DNA of 64,000 nucleotides from a bacterium (GCA_020444425.1 JAHLLB010000003.1:62001-126000); one strand, 5' to 3'; positions 43,638-56,210 are shown, numbered from the stretch's first letter. A program made the numbers and translations. Notes: generated by a model not told the origin, from the sequence alone.

Positions 43638-44680
43638 TGCGGCGTTGGTTGGCGAACCTGGTGATGAGCGTGGCGGTGCTGGCACTGCTCGCGCTGCCGG
43701 TGGCCGCCCAGCATGGGCACGAACAATCTCACGGCGACTCCCACGAAGCTGTCGCACAGCCCCATGATGGACACGGTGAAGAAGCCGCGGTCCAGCATGA
43801 GTCGGCTGATGACTCGCACGCGATGGCTCATGATGAGCACGCGGTTGCTCATGATGAGCATGCGGCGGAAGGCGAGCACGGCGGCGGCGGTGTGATGGGC
43901 TACCTGTCGCACCACCTTCTCGATGCGCATACCTACGACATTTTTGGCTACTCGATAGACCTCCCGGTCGTCCCGGGAGATTTCTCTTTCCTCGGCCCGC
44001 AGTACGCGGAAGGCTTCCCGATCACGAAGCATATGATCGGTTTCGGTCTGGCAGCGATTCTGGTGTTGCTGCTGGTGACCGGGACAATGGGCCGGACACG
44101 CAAGGGCCAGGTGCCGAAGGGCTTCGGCAATTTCCTCGAAGTGCTTGTGATCTTTATCCGTGACGAGGTGGTGTATGCCAACCTCGGCAAGGAGCATGGA
44201 CGCAAGTGGCTGCCGTTCTTCCTGACGTTGTTCTTCCTCATTCTCTTCGCGAACCTGCTCGGCATGGTGCCGTGGGGAACGTCCGCGACGGGGAATGTGA
44301 ACTTTACCGCCGGGTTGGCGATTGCCAACTTGCTGGCGGTGATTCTTGCCGGCATCATGGCGCACGGGTTCAAGTACCTCGGCACTTTCGTTCCGCACGG
44401 GGTACCGATCTTTGTCGCGCCGATTCTGTTCCCGATTGAAGTGTTCGGTCTTTTCGTCAAGCACTTCGCGTTGACGATTCGTTTGTTCGCGAACATGCTG
44501 GCTGGACACACGGTGATCGGCGTGTTCCTCGCGTTGATCGCGATGCCGTTGATCGCACTGGCCTCGGTGCCGGGTGCGACGATGATCAGCGTGCTGGAGC
44601 TGTTTGTTGCGTTCCTGCAAGCGTATGTTTTTGTGATGCTTGGCAGCATTTTTGTGGGCATGTCGATTCACGCACATTAG
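43634..44680 (+). CDS. atpB: ATP synthase F0 subunit a with signal peptide and His-rich extension
   Basis: 348 residues, longer than the usual 230-280. Signal peptide at 1-25 (NLVMSVAVLALLALPVAAQ), then about 57 residues with 13 histidines, including AHDEHAVAHDEHAA, before the normal subunit a. The core carries the conserved Arg in FALTIRLFANMLAGH (proton path) and GTFVPHGVP. A second Met stands at 43637. GAGGGAGAGGG lies upstream. Inner membrane; the extension would face the periplasm. Confidence 0.95.
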   Translation: MMRRWLANLVMSVAVLALLALPVAAQHGHEQSHGDSHEAVAQPHDGHGEEAAVQHESADDSHAMAHDEHAVAHDEHAAEGEHGGGGVMGYLSHHLLDAHTYDIFGYSIDLPVVPGDFSFLGPQYAEGFPITKHMIGFGLAAILVLLLVTGTMGRTRKGQVPKGFGNFLEVLVIFIRDEVVYANLGKEHGRKWLPFFLTLFFLILFANLLGMVPWGTSATGNVNFTAGLAIANLLAVILAGIMAHGFKYLGTFVPHGVPIFVAPILFPIEVFGLFVKHFALTIRLFANMLAGHTVIGVFLALIAMPLIALASVPGATMISVLELFVAFLQAYVFVMLGSIFVGMSIHAH

Positions 44681-44841
44681 TCCTTCTCAGTTGGTGGTTT
44701 CGGAGGTGATGGGGCTCGCGTGCCGGTGGCACTTGCGAAATTCTGACACTATCTTTCGGGCCACTACGTGAAGAGATCGCACATTCTTTCACATTCGTAG
44801 AACGTGGTTTTTGATTACGTTGAATTGGGCTTCGTCGTTAA

Positions 44842-45126
<285 letters not shown>

Positions 45127-45152
45127 GTTTCAACCGGAAGCGAGGAGTCAAG

Positions 45153-45728
45153 ATGAGGACGCGACTATCCCTCGTCGCTCCCGCGCTGCTCCTGGGCGCC
45201 GTATCCGTGCAGGCGAGCGAAGCGGAAGGGTTGGGAAGCCTGGTTAGCCTGGCTCCCGGCAGTATTCTGTACACGCTGATCACATTTTTGCTGTTGTTGA
45301 TCATCCTGTGGAAGTTCGCCTGGGGTCCGATCGTTAAGGGTTTGGAAGCGCGCGAGGAGAGCATCCAGGGCGCGATTGACCAGGCCAGGAAGGATCAGGA
45401 CGAAGCGGCTCGGTTGCTTGGCGAGTACGAGGCGAAGCTGAAGACGGCGTCGGCGGAGATTTCGGAACGTCTGAACCGCGCGGAGAAGGATGCGCAGCAG
45501 ACGATCGAAACGGCGAAGCAGCAGGCGCGTGATGAGGCCGAGAAACTTCGGGAGCAGGCGAAGCAGGAAATCGAAGCCTCGAAGGACAAGGTGGCCGCGG
45601 AGTTGCGTTCGGAAATGGCGATGCTCGCCAGCCAGGTTGCTGCGGCAGCCATCGGCGAGAGCTTTGACCGTGACGATCAGCTTCGCATCATCCAGAAGCG
45701 TCTTGAACAGGTGGAGAGCGCCTCGTGA
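45153..45728 (+). CDS. atpF: ATP synthase F0 subunit b
   Basis: 191 residues. An N-terminal signal-like segment (RLSLVAPALLLGAVSVQA) precedes the true membrane anchor at about 38-58 (YTLITFLLLLIILWKF), followed by a long charged coiled coil to the end, the peripheral stalk. The extra N-terminal segment is found in several phyla. GCGAGGAG lies before the ATG; its end overlaps atpH. Confidence 0.95.
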   Translation: MRTRLSLVAPALLLGAVSVQASEAEGLGSLVSLAPGSILYTLITFLLLLIILWKFAWGPIVKGLEAREESIQGAIDQARKDQDEAARLLGEYEAKLKTASAEISERLNRAEKDAQQTIETAKQQARDEAEKLREQAKQEIEASKDKVAAELRSEMAMLASQVAAAAIGESFDRDDQLRIIQKRLEQVESAS

Positions 45729-46264
45729 GCGATCCGAAGCTGGGACGCCGGTACGCGCAAGCGTTGTACAACGCTGCCAAAGGGGAAGGGGTGACGGACG
45801 ACGTCATCGCCGCGATGAACGATGTTGTCGCGCCGATGCTGGACGATCACACGTTCCTCGTGTGGTGGCGTAGCCGCCGGATACCTCTGCCGGAAAAACT
45901 CACCGTGTTGGACAAGGCGTTCAAGGATTCGCACATCGTTGTACGGCAGTTCCTCAAGCTGCTTCTCGAAAAGAAGCGGGAGGAGATTTTGCCAGACGCG
46001 GTGAGCGAATTCCGGATCATCGCCGACCGTGAACAGGGCATCATTCGAGCCCTCCTGACCACTCCCGTAGAGCTTGAAGAAGCAGAGCTGAAACCATTCC
46101 GCGAGATGTTGAAAAAGGTCGCGGGTGGTGATGCGATCCTGGCTCACGAGGTGGACACGGGTCTGATCGGCGGATTCCGCCTTCGCTACGGCGACAAGGT
46201 GATCGACGGCAGTGTTTCGCGAGCGTTGGACACGCTGCAGCGCAAGATGACGGCTGGCGTTTAA
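45725..46264 (+). CDS. atpH: ATP synthase F1 subunit delta
   Basis: 179 residues, GTG start overlapping the atpF stop (GTGA). Helical N-terminal domain (LGRRYAQALYNAAKGEG) and C-terminal stalk-binding domain (GGFRLRYGDKVIDGSVSRAL). Connects the alpha3beta3 head to subunit b. Confidence 0.95.
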   Translation: MSDPKLGRRYAQALYNAAKGEGVTDDVIAAMNDVVAPMLDDHTFLVWWRSRRIPLPEKLTVLDKAFKDSHIVVRQFLKLLLEKKREEILPDAVSEFRIIADREQGIIRALLTTPVELEEAELKPFREMLKKVAGGDAILAHEVDTGLIGGFRLRYGDKVIDGSVSRALDTLQRKMTAGV

Positions 46265-46374
46265 CCGTTTTCAGGTGCGACAAAAAGGAGTCACGGTAGG
46301 GTTGCCGTGGCGTCGGCGACGGGGAAATTTTCGTCGCCAGGGGTATGACACCAGTTGGCTCGTTGGAGGAGTCG

Positions 46375-47886
<1,512 letters not shown>

Positions 47887-47913
47887 TTTTGATTCTCGGC
47901 GGAGGGGATGCTC

Positions 47914-47996
47914 GGGGCGCGCGTGCCAGGGAGGGTTCAGCGCGCCCCGGACATGCTGCCTGCCGCCTCCTGTAGCCCGGTGACTAGGGTACCGGG
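47914..47996 (+). repeat. Two hairpins in the atpA-atpG gap
   Basis: GGGGCGCGC (47914-47922) pairs perfectly with GCGCGCCCC (47940-47948), and CCCGGT (47976-47981) pairs with ACCGGG (47991-47996). Neither is followed by a T-tract, so they are more likely mRNA-stability or repeat elements than terminators. Confidence 0.6.
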
Positions 47997-48031
47997 GCAC
48001 ACGTGAAGAAGCCGTTTCGGAAGGATGTTCG

Positions 48032-48910
48032 ATGCCTTCGCTGAAACAAATTAAGCGCCGAATTTCATCGGTCAACAACACGAAGCAGATTACGCGGGCG
48101 ATGAAGATGGTGTCCGCGGCGAAACTGCGCCGTGCTCAGGACCAGATGATGGCGGCGCGTCCGTATTCGGACCATCTGCGCGCCCTGATCCGCGATCTGG
48201 CTGCGCGCTCGGACCGCAACAAGCACCCGTTGCTGGCGGAACGTGAACCGAAGCATGTCGGAGTGGTGGTGATCACCTCCGACCGTGGCCTGGCGGGCAG
48301 TTTCAACATGAACGTGAACCGCCGCGCGCTGAATGTGATCAAGGAGATGGAAGAGCAGGCGGAAGACGTTCGTCTGATCGCGATTGGGCGAAACTCGTAC
48401 AATTTCTTCCGTAAGCTCGGGTACGATTTCATCCAGCATCACATTGGTCTGAGCCGCGATTTCACCTTCGGCAAGGTCCTGTCGATTGGTGATGCATTGC
48501 GCATGGAGTATGAGAAGGGCTTCGTTGTGGACAATGGCCTGGACCGTGTTTACCTCGTCTACAACGAATTCAAGAACGTGATTCAGCAGGAGATCGTGGT
48601 AGAGCAGTTGTTGCCGATCATCCCTGAATTGGCGTCGGAAGAGAAGTATCCGGTCGACTATGTGTACGACCCGAGTGAACAGGCTGTACTCGACAGCATT
48701 TTGCCACGGTATGCGAACGTGATGTTGTGGCGCGTGCTGCTCGAATCGTTCGCGGCGGAACACGCGGCGCGTATGAATGCGATGGAGAACGCGACGAAGA
48801 ACGCTGGCGAACTGATTGAACGATTGACGCTCCAGTACAACAAGGCCCGTCAGGCGGCGATTACCAACGAGATTCTCGAAGTGGTCGCCGGCGCGGAAGG
48901 GTTGGAATGA
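48032..48910 (+). CDS. atpG: ATP synthase F1 subunit gamma
   Basis: 292 residues. N-terminal helix KRRISSVNNTKQITRAMKMV and C-terminal helix AMENATKNAGELIERLTLQYNKARQAAITNEILEVVAGAE form the central shaft; the Rossmann-like middle contains ITSDRGLAGSFN. Rotor subunit. GGAAGGA lies before the ATG. Confidence 0.97.
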   Translation: MPSLKQIKRRISSVNNTKQITRAMKMVSAAKLRRAQDQMMAARPYSDHLRALIRDLAARSDRNKHPLLAEREPKHVGVVVITSDRGLAGSFNMNVNRRALNVIKEMEEQAEDVRLIAIGRNSYNFFRKLGYDFIQHHIGLSRDFTFGKVLSIGDALRMEYEKGFVVDNGLDRVYLVYNEFKNVIQQEIVVEQLLPIIPELASEEKYPVDYVYDPSEQAVLDSILPRYANVMLWRVLLESFAAEHAARMNAMENATKNAGELIERLTLQYNKARQAAITNEILEVVAGAEGLE

Positions 48911-48913
48911 TAG

Positions 48914-50413
<1,500 letters not shown>

Positions 50414-50423
50414 GTTTGACGTG

Positions 50424-50446
50424 CCCGTGTCCGCTTGCGGACGCGG
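50424..50446 (+). repeat. Dispersed hairpin element, family 1, copy B
   Basis: CCCGTGTCCGCTTGCGGACGCGG between atpD and atpC. Inner arms GTCCGC/GCGGAC are complementary and differ from those of copy C 45 bp away, while the outer bases GTGCCCGTGT and ACGCGGA are identical. Confidence 0.75.
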
Positions 50447-50468
50447 ACATGAGCAGGTAGAAAAAGTG

Positions 50469-50491
50469 CCCGTGTTTGAATTCAAACGCGG
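50469..50491 (+). repeat. Dispersed hairpin element, family 1, copy C
   Basis: CCCGTGTTTGAATTCAAACGCGG, with arms GTTTGAA/TTCAAAC. Tandem with copy B in the same gap and just upstream of atpC. Confidence 0.75.
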
Positions 50492-50515
50492 ATCAACTCA
50501 GGCCGGACATCAACG

Positions 50516-50917
50516 ATGGCAGAGACACTTCAGCTTGAGATCATTTCCCCGTCCGGAGTGGTGTTTACGGGCGACGTGACGCACGTTCAAGCGCCGGGCC
50601 AGACGGGTTATTTCGGCGTGTTGCCGAACCATACGCCGATGATTTCGGCGTTGACCATCGGCCGGATCACGGCGGAATCGGCGAACGGCGAGACCTTGTT
50701 TGCGACCTCCGGCGGCGTGGCGGAAGTCCACGGCGACAAGGTGGTGATCCTCGCGGAAACCGCTGAAGAAAAGTCGAAGATCGACCTTTCCCGCGCACAG
50801 GAAGCGCAGAAGCGTGCGGAAACCCGTCTCGACAGGCAGGAAGATGGCACCGATTTCGACCGCGCGCGGCTGGCGTTGATGCGGGCGATCAACCGGATGA
50901 GCATCGTCAACGGCTAA
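50516..50917 (+). CDS. atpC: ATP synthase F1 subunit epsilon
   Basis: 133 residues. Beta-sandwich domain (LQLEIISPSGVVFTGDVTHV; GYFGVLPNHTPMI, the family hallmark) and a C-terminal pair of helices (KIDLSRAQEAQKRAETRL; RARLALMRAINRM). Last gene of the atp operon; a strong terminator follows 25 bp later. Confidence 0.96.
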   Translation: MAETLQLEIISPSGVVFTGDVTHVQAPGQTGYFGVLPNHTPMISALTIGRITAESANGETLFATSGGVAEVHGDKVVILAETAEEKSKIDLSRAQEAQKRAETRLDRQEDGTDFDRARLALMRAINRMSIVNG

Positions 50918-50941
50918 GCCTTGAGTTTTGTGAGCCCATTC

Positions 50942-50974
50942 AGCCCCGCGAGCACATCGCGGGGCTTTCGTTTT
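50942..50974 (+). terminator. Terminator of the ATP synthase operon
   Basis: AGCCCCGCG (50942-50950) pairs perfectly with CGCGGGGCT (50958-50966) around a 7-base loop, followed by TTCGTTTT. Confidence 0.85.
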
Positions 50975-50990
50975 GAGTAGATTCAACGCC

Positions 50991-51989
50991 ATGCGCTGGC
51001 TAGATAAACTCATCGGACGTTACATCGCGAATAAGCTGCTCCGTGCCCCGAACGGGGGACGGGTGGACGCGCGCGACCTGTTGCCGTGCCCGCCGTTGTT
51101 CGACGAAGCCTTTCACTACACCGGTCACAACGGCGACATCCTCGCGGCGTGGGTGATGCAGCCGCGTGCGTGGCGCGTAAGTGTCGAACGCGAACGGGTA
51201 TCGGGCGAACGGCTCGAGCGCATCACCGACCAGTACCAGGCGCCACGGCAAATGAACGGCGATGCGCCGTGGGTGGTGATCGAAGCGTCGGATGAGCCGG
51301 TCACGGATCGCAACCGGACGATCCTGCTGCTTCACGGCTGGTGGGATTCGGTGCTCGGGCGGCCGTACCTGCGCTCGTTGGCGACGCAATTTGCGTCGGC
51401 GGGGTATCGTGTCGTGATGCCGGATCTGCGCGGGCACGGTTTGTCGCAGGGACGCTTCCTCAGCTATGGCCTGCTCGACCGTTATGACATCAAGCATCTG
51501 ATCGACGAACTGGCTGAACGGGGCTGGGTCGGGGACGGTGTCGGCGTGTTCGGGCACTCGTACGGCGGCAATGTCGCGTTAATGACGGCGGCGGAGGACG
51601 AACGGATTCGAGCGGTGGTGTCGGCGTCCGCGCCGCACAGCCTGCGCGGAGTGCTGCCGGCGTCAGTGGACCGGGTCAAGCCGCAGATCGCACGCTGGGT
51701 GTCGATGGCGGCGCTGGACCGTGCGATCGAACGCGCCAACCGTAAAACCGGCCTGAACTACTATGACTCCAGCGCGGAAGAGGCAATCACGAAAACGACG
51801 GCGCCGGTGCTACTGATCCACGGCGAACGCGACACGACCGTACCGTTCGAAAGCAGTCAGCGGATCATCCGTTCGCGGCCCGAGGGCACGGAAACCCTGT
51901 TCTGGCCTGACGAAGCGCACGCGTCGTTTTTTACGTCGCGAATGGACGAACTCCGAGATCGCAGCCTGTCCTTCTTCGACCAACACTAG
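50991..51989 (+). CDS. Alpha/beta hydrolase
   Basis: 332 residues from ATG 50991; a TTG at 50973 lies within the upstream terminator and is unlikely. Alpha/beta hydrolase fold: oxyanion segment LLLHGWWDS, nucleophile elbow GHSYGG, acid in HGERDTTVP and catalytic His in DEAHASFF. A 90-residue N-terminal lid or cap segment precedes the core. No signal peptide. Substrate cannot be inferred. Confidence 0.9.
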   Translation: MRWLDKLIGRYIANKLLRAPNGGRVDARDLLPCPPLFDEAFHYTGHNGDILAAWVMQPRAWRVSVERERVSGERLERITDQYQAPRQMNGDAPWVVIEASDEPVTDRNRTILLLHGWWDSVLGRPYLRSLATQFASAGYRVVMPDLRGHGLSQGRFLSYGLLDRYDIKHLIDELAERGWVGDGVGVFGHSYGGNVALMTAAEDERIRAVVSASAPHSLRGVLPASVDRVKPQIARWVSMAALDRAIERANRKTGLNYYDSSAEEAITKTTAPVLLIHGERDTTVPFESSQRIIRSRPEGTETLFWPDEAHASFFTSRMDELRDRSLSFFDQH

Positions 51990-52010
51990 TCATTCTGCTC
52001 GTTAACGTGC

Positions 52011-52078
52011 CCCAGACATTCCTGTCTGGGCTTGCCTGACGATTCCAATTTCGGACGATCCCAGACATAAATGTCCGG
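52011..52078. repeat. Two dispersed hairpin elements, family 2 and relative
   Basis: CCCAGACA/TGTCTGGG (52011-52030, perfect 8-bp stem) and CCAGACAT/ATGTCCGG (52061-52078, one mismatch). The second contains GACATAAATGTC, the reverse complement of the core at 13683-13694. Confidence 0.65.
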
Positions 52079-52124
52079 AGCATGAAGGAATCCGCAGAAC
52101 AAGAGTGATGGTGCGGATAGGAAA

Positions 52125-52158
52125 CGCCGCCTTCCATGTGGAAGACGGCGCTTGATGT
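52125..52158. terminator. Bidirectional terminator between convergent genes
   Basis: CGCCGCCTTCC (52125-52135), loop ATGT, GGAAGACGGCG (52140-52150), with CTTGATGTTTT after it on the plus strand and GGAAACG-rich sequence before. It lies between the converging hydrolase and HAD genes. Confidence 0.6.
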
Positions 52159-52172
52159 TTTCGGGGTGTTCC

Positions 52173-52186
52173 TCACACCTCACACC
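52173..52186. repeat. Heptanucleotide repeat (TCACACC)2
   Basis: Two adjacent TCACACC units just before the end of the HAD gene; part of the 7-bp-period repeats seen at four places in the window. Confidence 0.5.
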
Positions 52187-52192
52187 TGAAGC

Positions 52193-52978
52193 CTACGCAT
52201 CGATCCCCAATGCTTTCGGCAGGTCGGCGATGGAGGGGATGACTTCGTCCGGCTTGATCGTGGTGCGTTTGACGAAATCGAAGTCGTACTTACCGGTCTT
52301 GACGAGCACGGTCTTGAGGCCGAGCCGTTGCGCGCCGTGGACATCGGCTTCGATATCGTCGCCGACCATCAGCGCGAATTCGGGCTTGATCTGGACGCGG
52401 TCGAGCAGGCCGCGGAAGTAGCCCGGGGAGGGCTTGCCGACGATTTCCGCCCGGCGTCCGGTCGCATATTCAATCGCTGCGACATACGGTCCGAGGTCGA
52501 GCCGCAGTCCGCCCTGGTCACGCCAGAAGCGGTTCTTCTGCAGCGCGATCAAGTTGGCGCCGGAGAAGGTGAGGCGGAAGATCTCGTCGAGAATTTCCGG
52601 GGTGAACTTGTCACCGAGGTCGCCCATCACGACCGACCCGACATCCCGCCGTTGTACGCGCAGCCCCTCGAAATCTTCCATCACGCCGTCGTTGACGAAC
52701 AGCGCGGCGGACGAACGTTTCATCTGCATGATCTTCTCACGGGCGATGATCGCCGGGCAGATAATATCGTCGTCGGTCAGATGGAAGCCGAGTTTCTGCA
52801 GTTGTTCCTGCAGTTTGCGGCGCGGTTTACGGGTGGTGTTGGTGACATAGGTGACACCGACGCCGAGCGACTTCAGCTTGTTGACCGTTGCCGTTCCACC
52901 GGGGATCGGTAGGTCGCCGAGCATGAGGACACCGTCGATGTCAAGAAATACGTGCTGAATTCCGCGAATTGTGGCCAT
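52193..52978 (-). CDS. HAD superfamily hydrolase, subfamily IIA (NagD/LHPP-like)
   Basis: 261 residues. HAD motif I DIDGVL with D13 and D15, motif II VTNTTR, a type IIA cap domain, and motifs III/IV KPSPGYF and MVGDDIEADVHGA. This pattern matches NagD, HDHD2 and LHPP phosphatases acting on small phosphometabolites or phosphohistidine; the substrate cannot be set from sequence. Convergent with the hydrolase and divergent from polA. Confidence 0.9.
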   Translation of the reverse strand: MATIRGIQHVFLDIDGVLMLGDLPIPGGTATVNKLKSLGVGVTYVTNTTRKPRRKLQEQLQKLGFHLTDDDIICPAIIAREKIMQMKRSSAALFVNDGVMEDFEGLRVQRRDVGSVVMGDLGDKFTPEILDEIFRLTFSGANLIALQKNRFWRDQGGLRLDLGPYVAAIEYATGRRAEIVGKPSPGYFRGLLDRVQIKPEFALMVGDDIEADVHGAQRLGLKTVLVKTGKYDFDFVKRTTIKPDEVIPSIADLPKALGIDA

Positions 52979-53242
52979 GGAGTGAACGTCGAGTTAGGTG
53001 TGAATGATCTGGTTTTGGAGCATCAACAAATATAGACGCCGATCGAATTTTCACCAGCGGCATCATTGCGCTCCCGGAGTCGAAAACCGGAGGACGGAAG
53101 ATACGCCAATCCAGCCGAATACGCAACTGTCCGGGTTGCCTGTTGAGCGGCGCTGGTCTATCTTCCAGATTGTCTCAGAAGCTTCGGGCTGCCCGGAGCG
53201 TCGCTTCTCACCCAACCATTCCGACCAGAACGGGACTCTTTC

Positions 53243-55981
53243 ATGGCTGCAAAACGCCTGTTTCTCATTGACGCAATGGCTCAGATCTACCGTGCGCACT
53301 TTGCCTTTGCGCGGAATCCGCTGTTCACCTCGAAAGGCGAGAATGTCTCCGCCGTCTTCGGCTTCACGAACACGTTGATGGCGTTGATCGCCCGTGAGAA
53401 GCCGGATCTGCTGGCGGTGGTGTATGATACGGCGAAGCCGACGTTCCGGCATCATGTCTACGAAGACTACAAGGCCACGCGTGAAAAGATGCCGGAGGAG
53501 CTGGCGGCACAGCTCCCGCGTATGGATGAGATCATTGAAGCATTGAAAATTCCGAAGCTGATCCTGCCAGGGTACGAGGCGGACGACCTGGTCGGTACGA
53601 TCAGTGTGCGCGCGGCGGAGCAGGGGATGGACGTGTTCCTGGTGACCGGCGACAAGGACTATTACCAGCTGGTGAATGACCGGGTGACGTTCTACGACAC
53701 GAAGAAAGGACTCGACAACGCGACGCTGATCGATCCGAAGGGTGTGGAAGAGGTGTTCGGCGTGCCGCCGGAGCAGGTGATCGACGTGCTCGCGCTGGCT
53801 GGCGATAAGTCGGACAACGTTCCCGGCGTGCAGGGTGTCGGGATGAAAACCGCGATCAAGCTGGTCAAGGAGTACGGCAGCGCGGCCGAGGTGTTGAACC
53901 ATGCCGACGAGATCAAGGGCAAGGTAGGCGAGTATATCCGCGAACAGCGTGAGAACGTGTTGCTCTCGAAAGATCTGGTCACCATTCGGCTCGAAGCGCC
54001 CTACGAATGCGACCCGAATGACCTGACCTACGGCCCGTGGGAAGGGTCGAAGCTGCACGAGCTGTTCGCCGAACTCGAGTTCCGCACGTTATTCCGCTAC
54101 CTCGACGACACCCCGCAAACCGCCGGCGCGGAAAAAGTGAAGGTGACCTATTCGTCGGTCACGACTGAGGCTGAACTCAAGAAGCTGGTCCAAAAGCTGG
54201 AGAAGGCGGGCCGGTTCGCGGTGGACACAGAAACGACCTCCGCCGACCCGATGCAAGCGGAACTGGTCGGGATCAGCGTCAGCTTCAAGGCAGGCGAAGC
54301 GTTCTACATCCCGGTGAATCATTTCCAGTTCGACGGTGAAGCGCCGCCGTGGGAGCATGGGCGGTCGCGCGAGGAGATGAAGGAGGCTGCGGACAAAATC
54401 CTCGAGGTACTGCGGCCGGTGTTGAGCGGTGGTCCGAAGAAAATCGCCCAGCATGCAAAGTACGATTTCCTCATCTTCCGGCGCTATGGGGTCGAGTGCA
54501 AGCCGTTGTCGTTCGATCCGATGATCGGCGACTACCTGCTGAATCCCCACCAGCGAAGCCACGGGCTGGACGCGTTGGCGATGAACTACCTGCAGCTGAA
54601 AAAGATCGAGACGAAGGAATTGATCGGCAGCGGGAAGTCGACGATCACCATGGACCAGGTGCCGTTGCAGCAGATCACGCAGTACGCGTGCGAGGACGCC
54701 GATGTCACCTTCCGGTTGGCGGACATTATCGAGCAGAAGGTTCGTGATGAAGATCTCGAGGATCTGTTGACCGAGATCGAGCTGCCGCTCAGCGACGTGC
54801 TGATGAAGATGGAGCAGCGGGGGATCCGTCTCGACGTTGATTTTCTCAAGAAGATGAGCGGCGAGCTGCGTGAACGGCTGGACGAATTGGAGAAAGAGTG
54901 CCACGAGATGGCCGGGGTGGAATTCAACCTCGCCAGCCCGAAGCAGCTGCAGCATGTGTTGTTCGAGAAGATGAACCTGCCGACGTCAGTCTCGCGCAAG
55001 ACGAAAACGGGTTACTCGACCGACCAGGCAGTGCTGGAGAAACTGGCGCCGCTGGACCCGTTGCCGAAGAAGATCCTCGAGCACCGTGAGTTGAGCAAGT
55101 TGCTGGGTACCTACGTGGACGCACTTCCGGCGCTGGTGAATCCGGAAACGAAACGCGTTCATACCAGCTACCTGCAGGCCGTTGCCGCGACCGGGCGGCT
55201 GGCATCCTCCGACCCGAATCTGCAGAACATTCCGATCCGCACCGAGCGTGGGGCTGAAATCCGCAAGGCGTTCATCCCGGCAGAGGGGATGTCGTTACTC
55301 AGTGCCGACTACAGTCAGATTGAGTTGCGGATGATGGCGCATCTCAGCGGCGACAAGGCGTTGATCGAGGCGTTCCAGGCAGGCGAGGACATCCACAACG
55401 CGACCGCAGCAAAAATCTTCGGCGTCAAACCGGAAGAGGTCACCCGCGAACATCGCAGCGGTGTCAAGCAGGTCAATTACGGCGTGCTGTTCGGCATGCG
55501 CGAATTTGGTTTGTCGCAGCGGATGGGGATCTCCGTCAAGGAGGCGAAGGAGTTCATCGATGGGTATTTTGGAGCGTTCCCGGGCGTGAAACGATACATC
55601 GACCACCTGCTCGAGGATGCGACGAAGACGGGGATGGTGAAGACGATCCTGGGCAGGCGGCGACCGTTGCCGGAACTGCAATCTTCGAACCGGAATACGG
55701 TCCAGATGGGCGAACGTATGGCGGTCGCGTCCGCAGTGCAGGGCTCAGCGGCGGATCTGATCAAGCTGGCGATGCTGAAGCTGGACGCCGATCTCGAAAA
55801 GGAGAAGGTGCCGTATTCGATGCTGCTGCAGGTCCACGATGAACTGGTGTTCGAGGTGCCGGAAGGCGAGGAAGAAGCCGCGGCGGCGTGGGTCAAGCAA
55901 CGGATGGAGTCGGCGATGGAGGTGAAAGTTCCGATTGTCGCCGATGCCGGCTGGGGCAAGAACTGGCTTGAGGCGCATTGA
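53243..55981 (+). CDS. polA: DNA polymerase I
   Basis: 912 residues, the full three-domain form. 5'-nuclease at about 1-290 (FLIDAMAQIYRAHFAF, GYEADDLVGT, VTGDKDYYQL). Proofreading 3'-5' exonuclease at about 315-500 with intact acidic motifs (FAVDTETTS, HAKYDFLIF, YACEDADVT). Polymerase domain with SADYSQIELRMMAHLSGD (motif A), KQVNYGVLFGM and LQVHDELVFEV (motif C). Unlike many species whose exonuclease site is degenerate, all three activities look intact. The gene stands alone, divergent from the HAD gene. Confidence 0.98.
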   Translation: MAAKRLFLIDAMAQIYRAHFAFARNPLFTSKGENVSAVFGFTNTLMALIAREKPDLLAVVYDTAKPTFRHHVYEDYKATREKMPEELAAQLPRMDEIIEALKIPKLILPGYEADDLVGTISVRAAEQGMDVFLVTGDKDYYQLVNDRVTFYDTKKGLDNATLIDPKGVEEVFGVPPEQVIDVLALAGDKSDNVPGVQGVGMKTAIKLVKEYGSAAEVLNHADEIKGKVGEYIREQRENVLLSKDLVTIRLEAPYECDPNDLTYGPWEGSKLHELFAELEFRTLFRYLDDTPQTAGAEKVKVTYSSVTTEAELKKLVQKLEKAGRFAVDTETTSADPMQAELVGISVSFKAGEAFYIPVNHFQFDGEAPPWEHGRSREEMKEAADKILEVLRPVLSGGPKKIAQHAKYDFLIFRRYGVECKPLSFDPMIGDYLLNPHQRSHGLDALAMNYLQLKKIETKELIGSGKSTITMDQVPLQQITQYACEDADVTFRLADIIEQKVRDEDLEDLLTEIELPLSDVLMKMEQRGIRLDVDFLKKMSGELRERLDELEKECHEMAGVEFNLASPKQLQHVLFEKMNLPTSVSRKTKTGYSTDQAVLEKLAPLDPLPKKILEHRELSKLLGTYVDALPALVNPETKRVHTSYLQAVAATGRLASSDPNLQNIPIRTERGAEIRKAFIPAEGMSLLSADYSQIELRMMAHLSGDKALIEAFQAGEDIHNATAAKIFGVKPEEVTREHRSGVKQVNYGVLFGMREFGLSQRMGISVKEAKEFIDGYFGAFPGVKRYIDHLLEDATKTGMVKTILGRRRPLPELQSSNRNTVQMGERMAVASAVQGSAADLIKLAMLKLDADLEKEKVPYSMLLQVHDELVFEVPEGEEEAAAAWVKQRMESAMEVKVPIVADAGWGKNWLEAH

Positions 55982-55985
55982 AAGA

Positions 55986-56020
55986 CAGTGGTCAGTTGCC
56001 AGTTCTCAGTGATCAGTAAA
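55986..56020. repeat. Degenerate heptanucleotide array (CAGTNNN)5
   Basis: Five consecutive 7-bp units CAGTGGT, CAGTTGC, CAGTTCT, CAGTGAT, CAGTAAA begin 5 bp after the polA stop. Each keeps CAGT and the 7-bp phase. Confidence 0.75.
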
Positions 56021-56053
56021 CAAACTACCGTGGAACGGTGGAAAGTGGGTAGC

Positions 56054-56129
56054 GTGTGGCTTCAGCCACACGAACGTGGACGCACACGATTCCCCACTGA
56101 GCTTTGGGGGTAGCGTCCTGCAGGGACGC
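56054..56129. repeat. Two small hairpins with shared GGTAGCGT flank
   Basis: GTGTGGCT/AGCCACAC (56054-56071, perfect) and GCGTCC/GGACGC (56113-56129) are each preceded by GGTAGCGT. Same flank, different stem, in the polA-subtilase gap. Confidence 0.65.
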
Positions 56130-56210
56130 AGCACAGGAACCACCCGGCGCGATGTAAGAATCTCAGCATCCAATCGCCGGTCAACCATAAACTCATTCTG
56201 GATAGATCCC

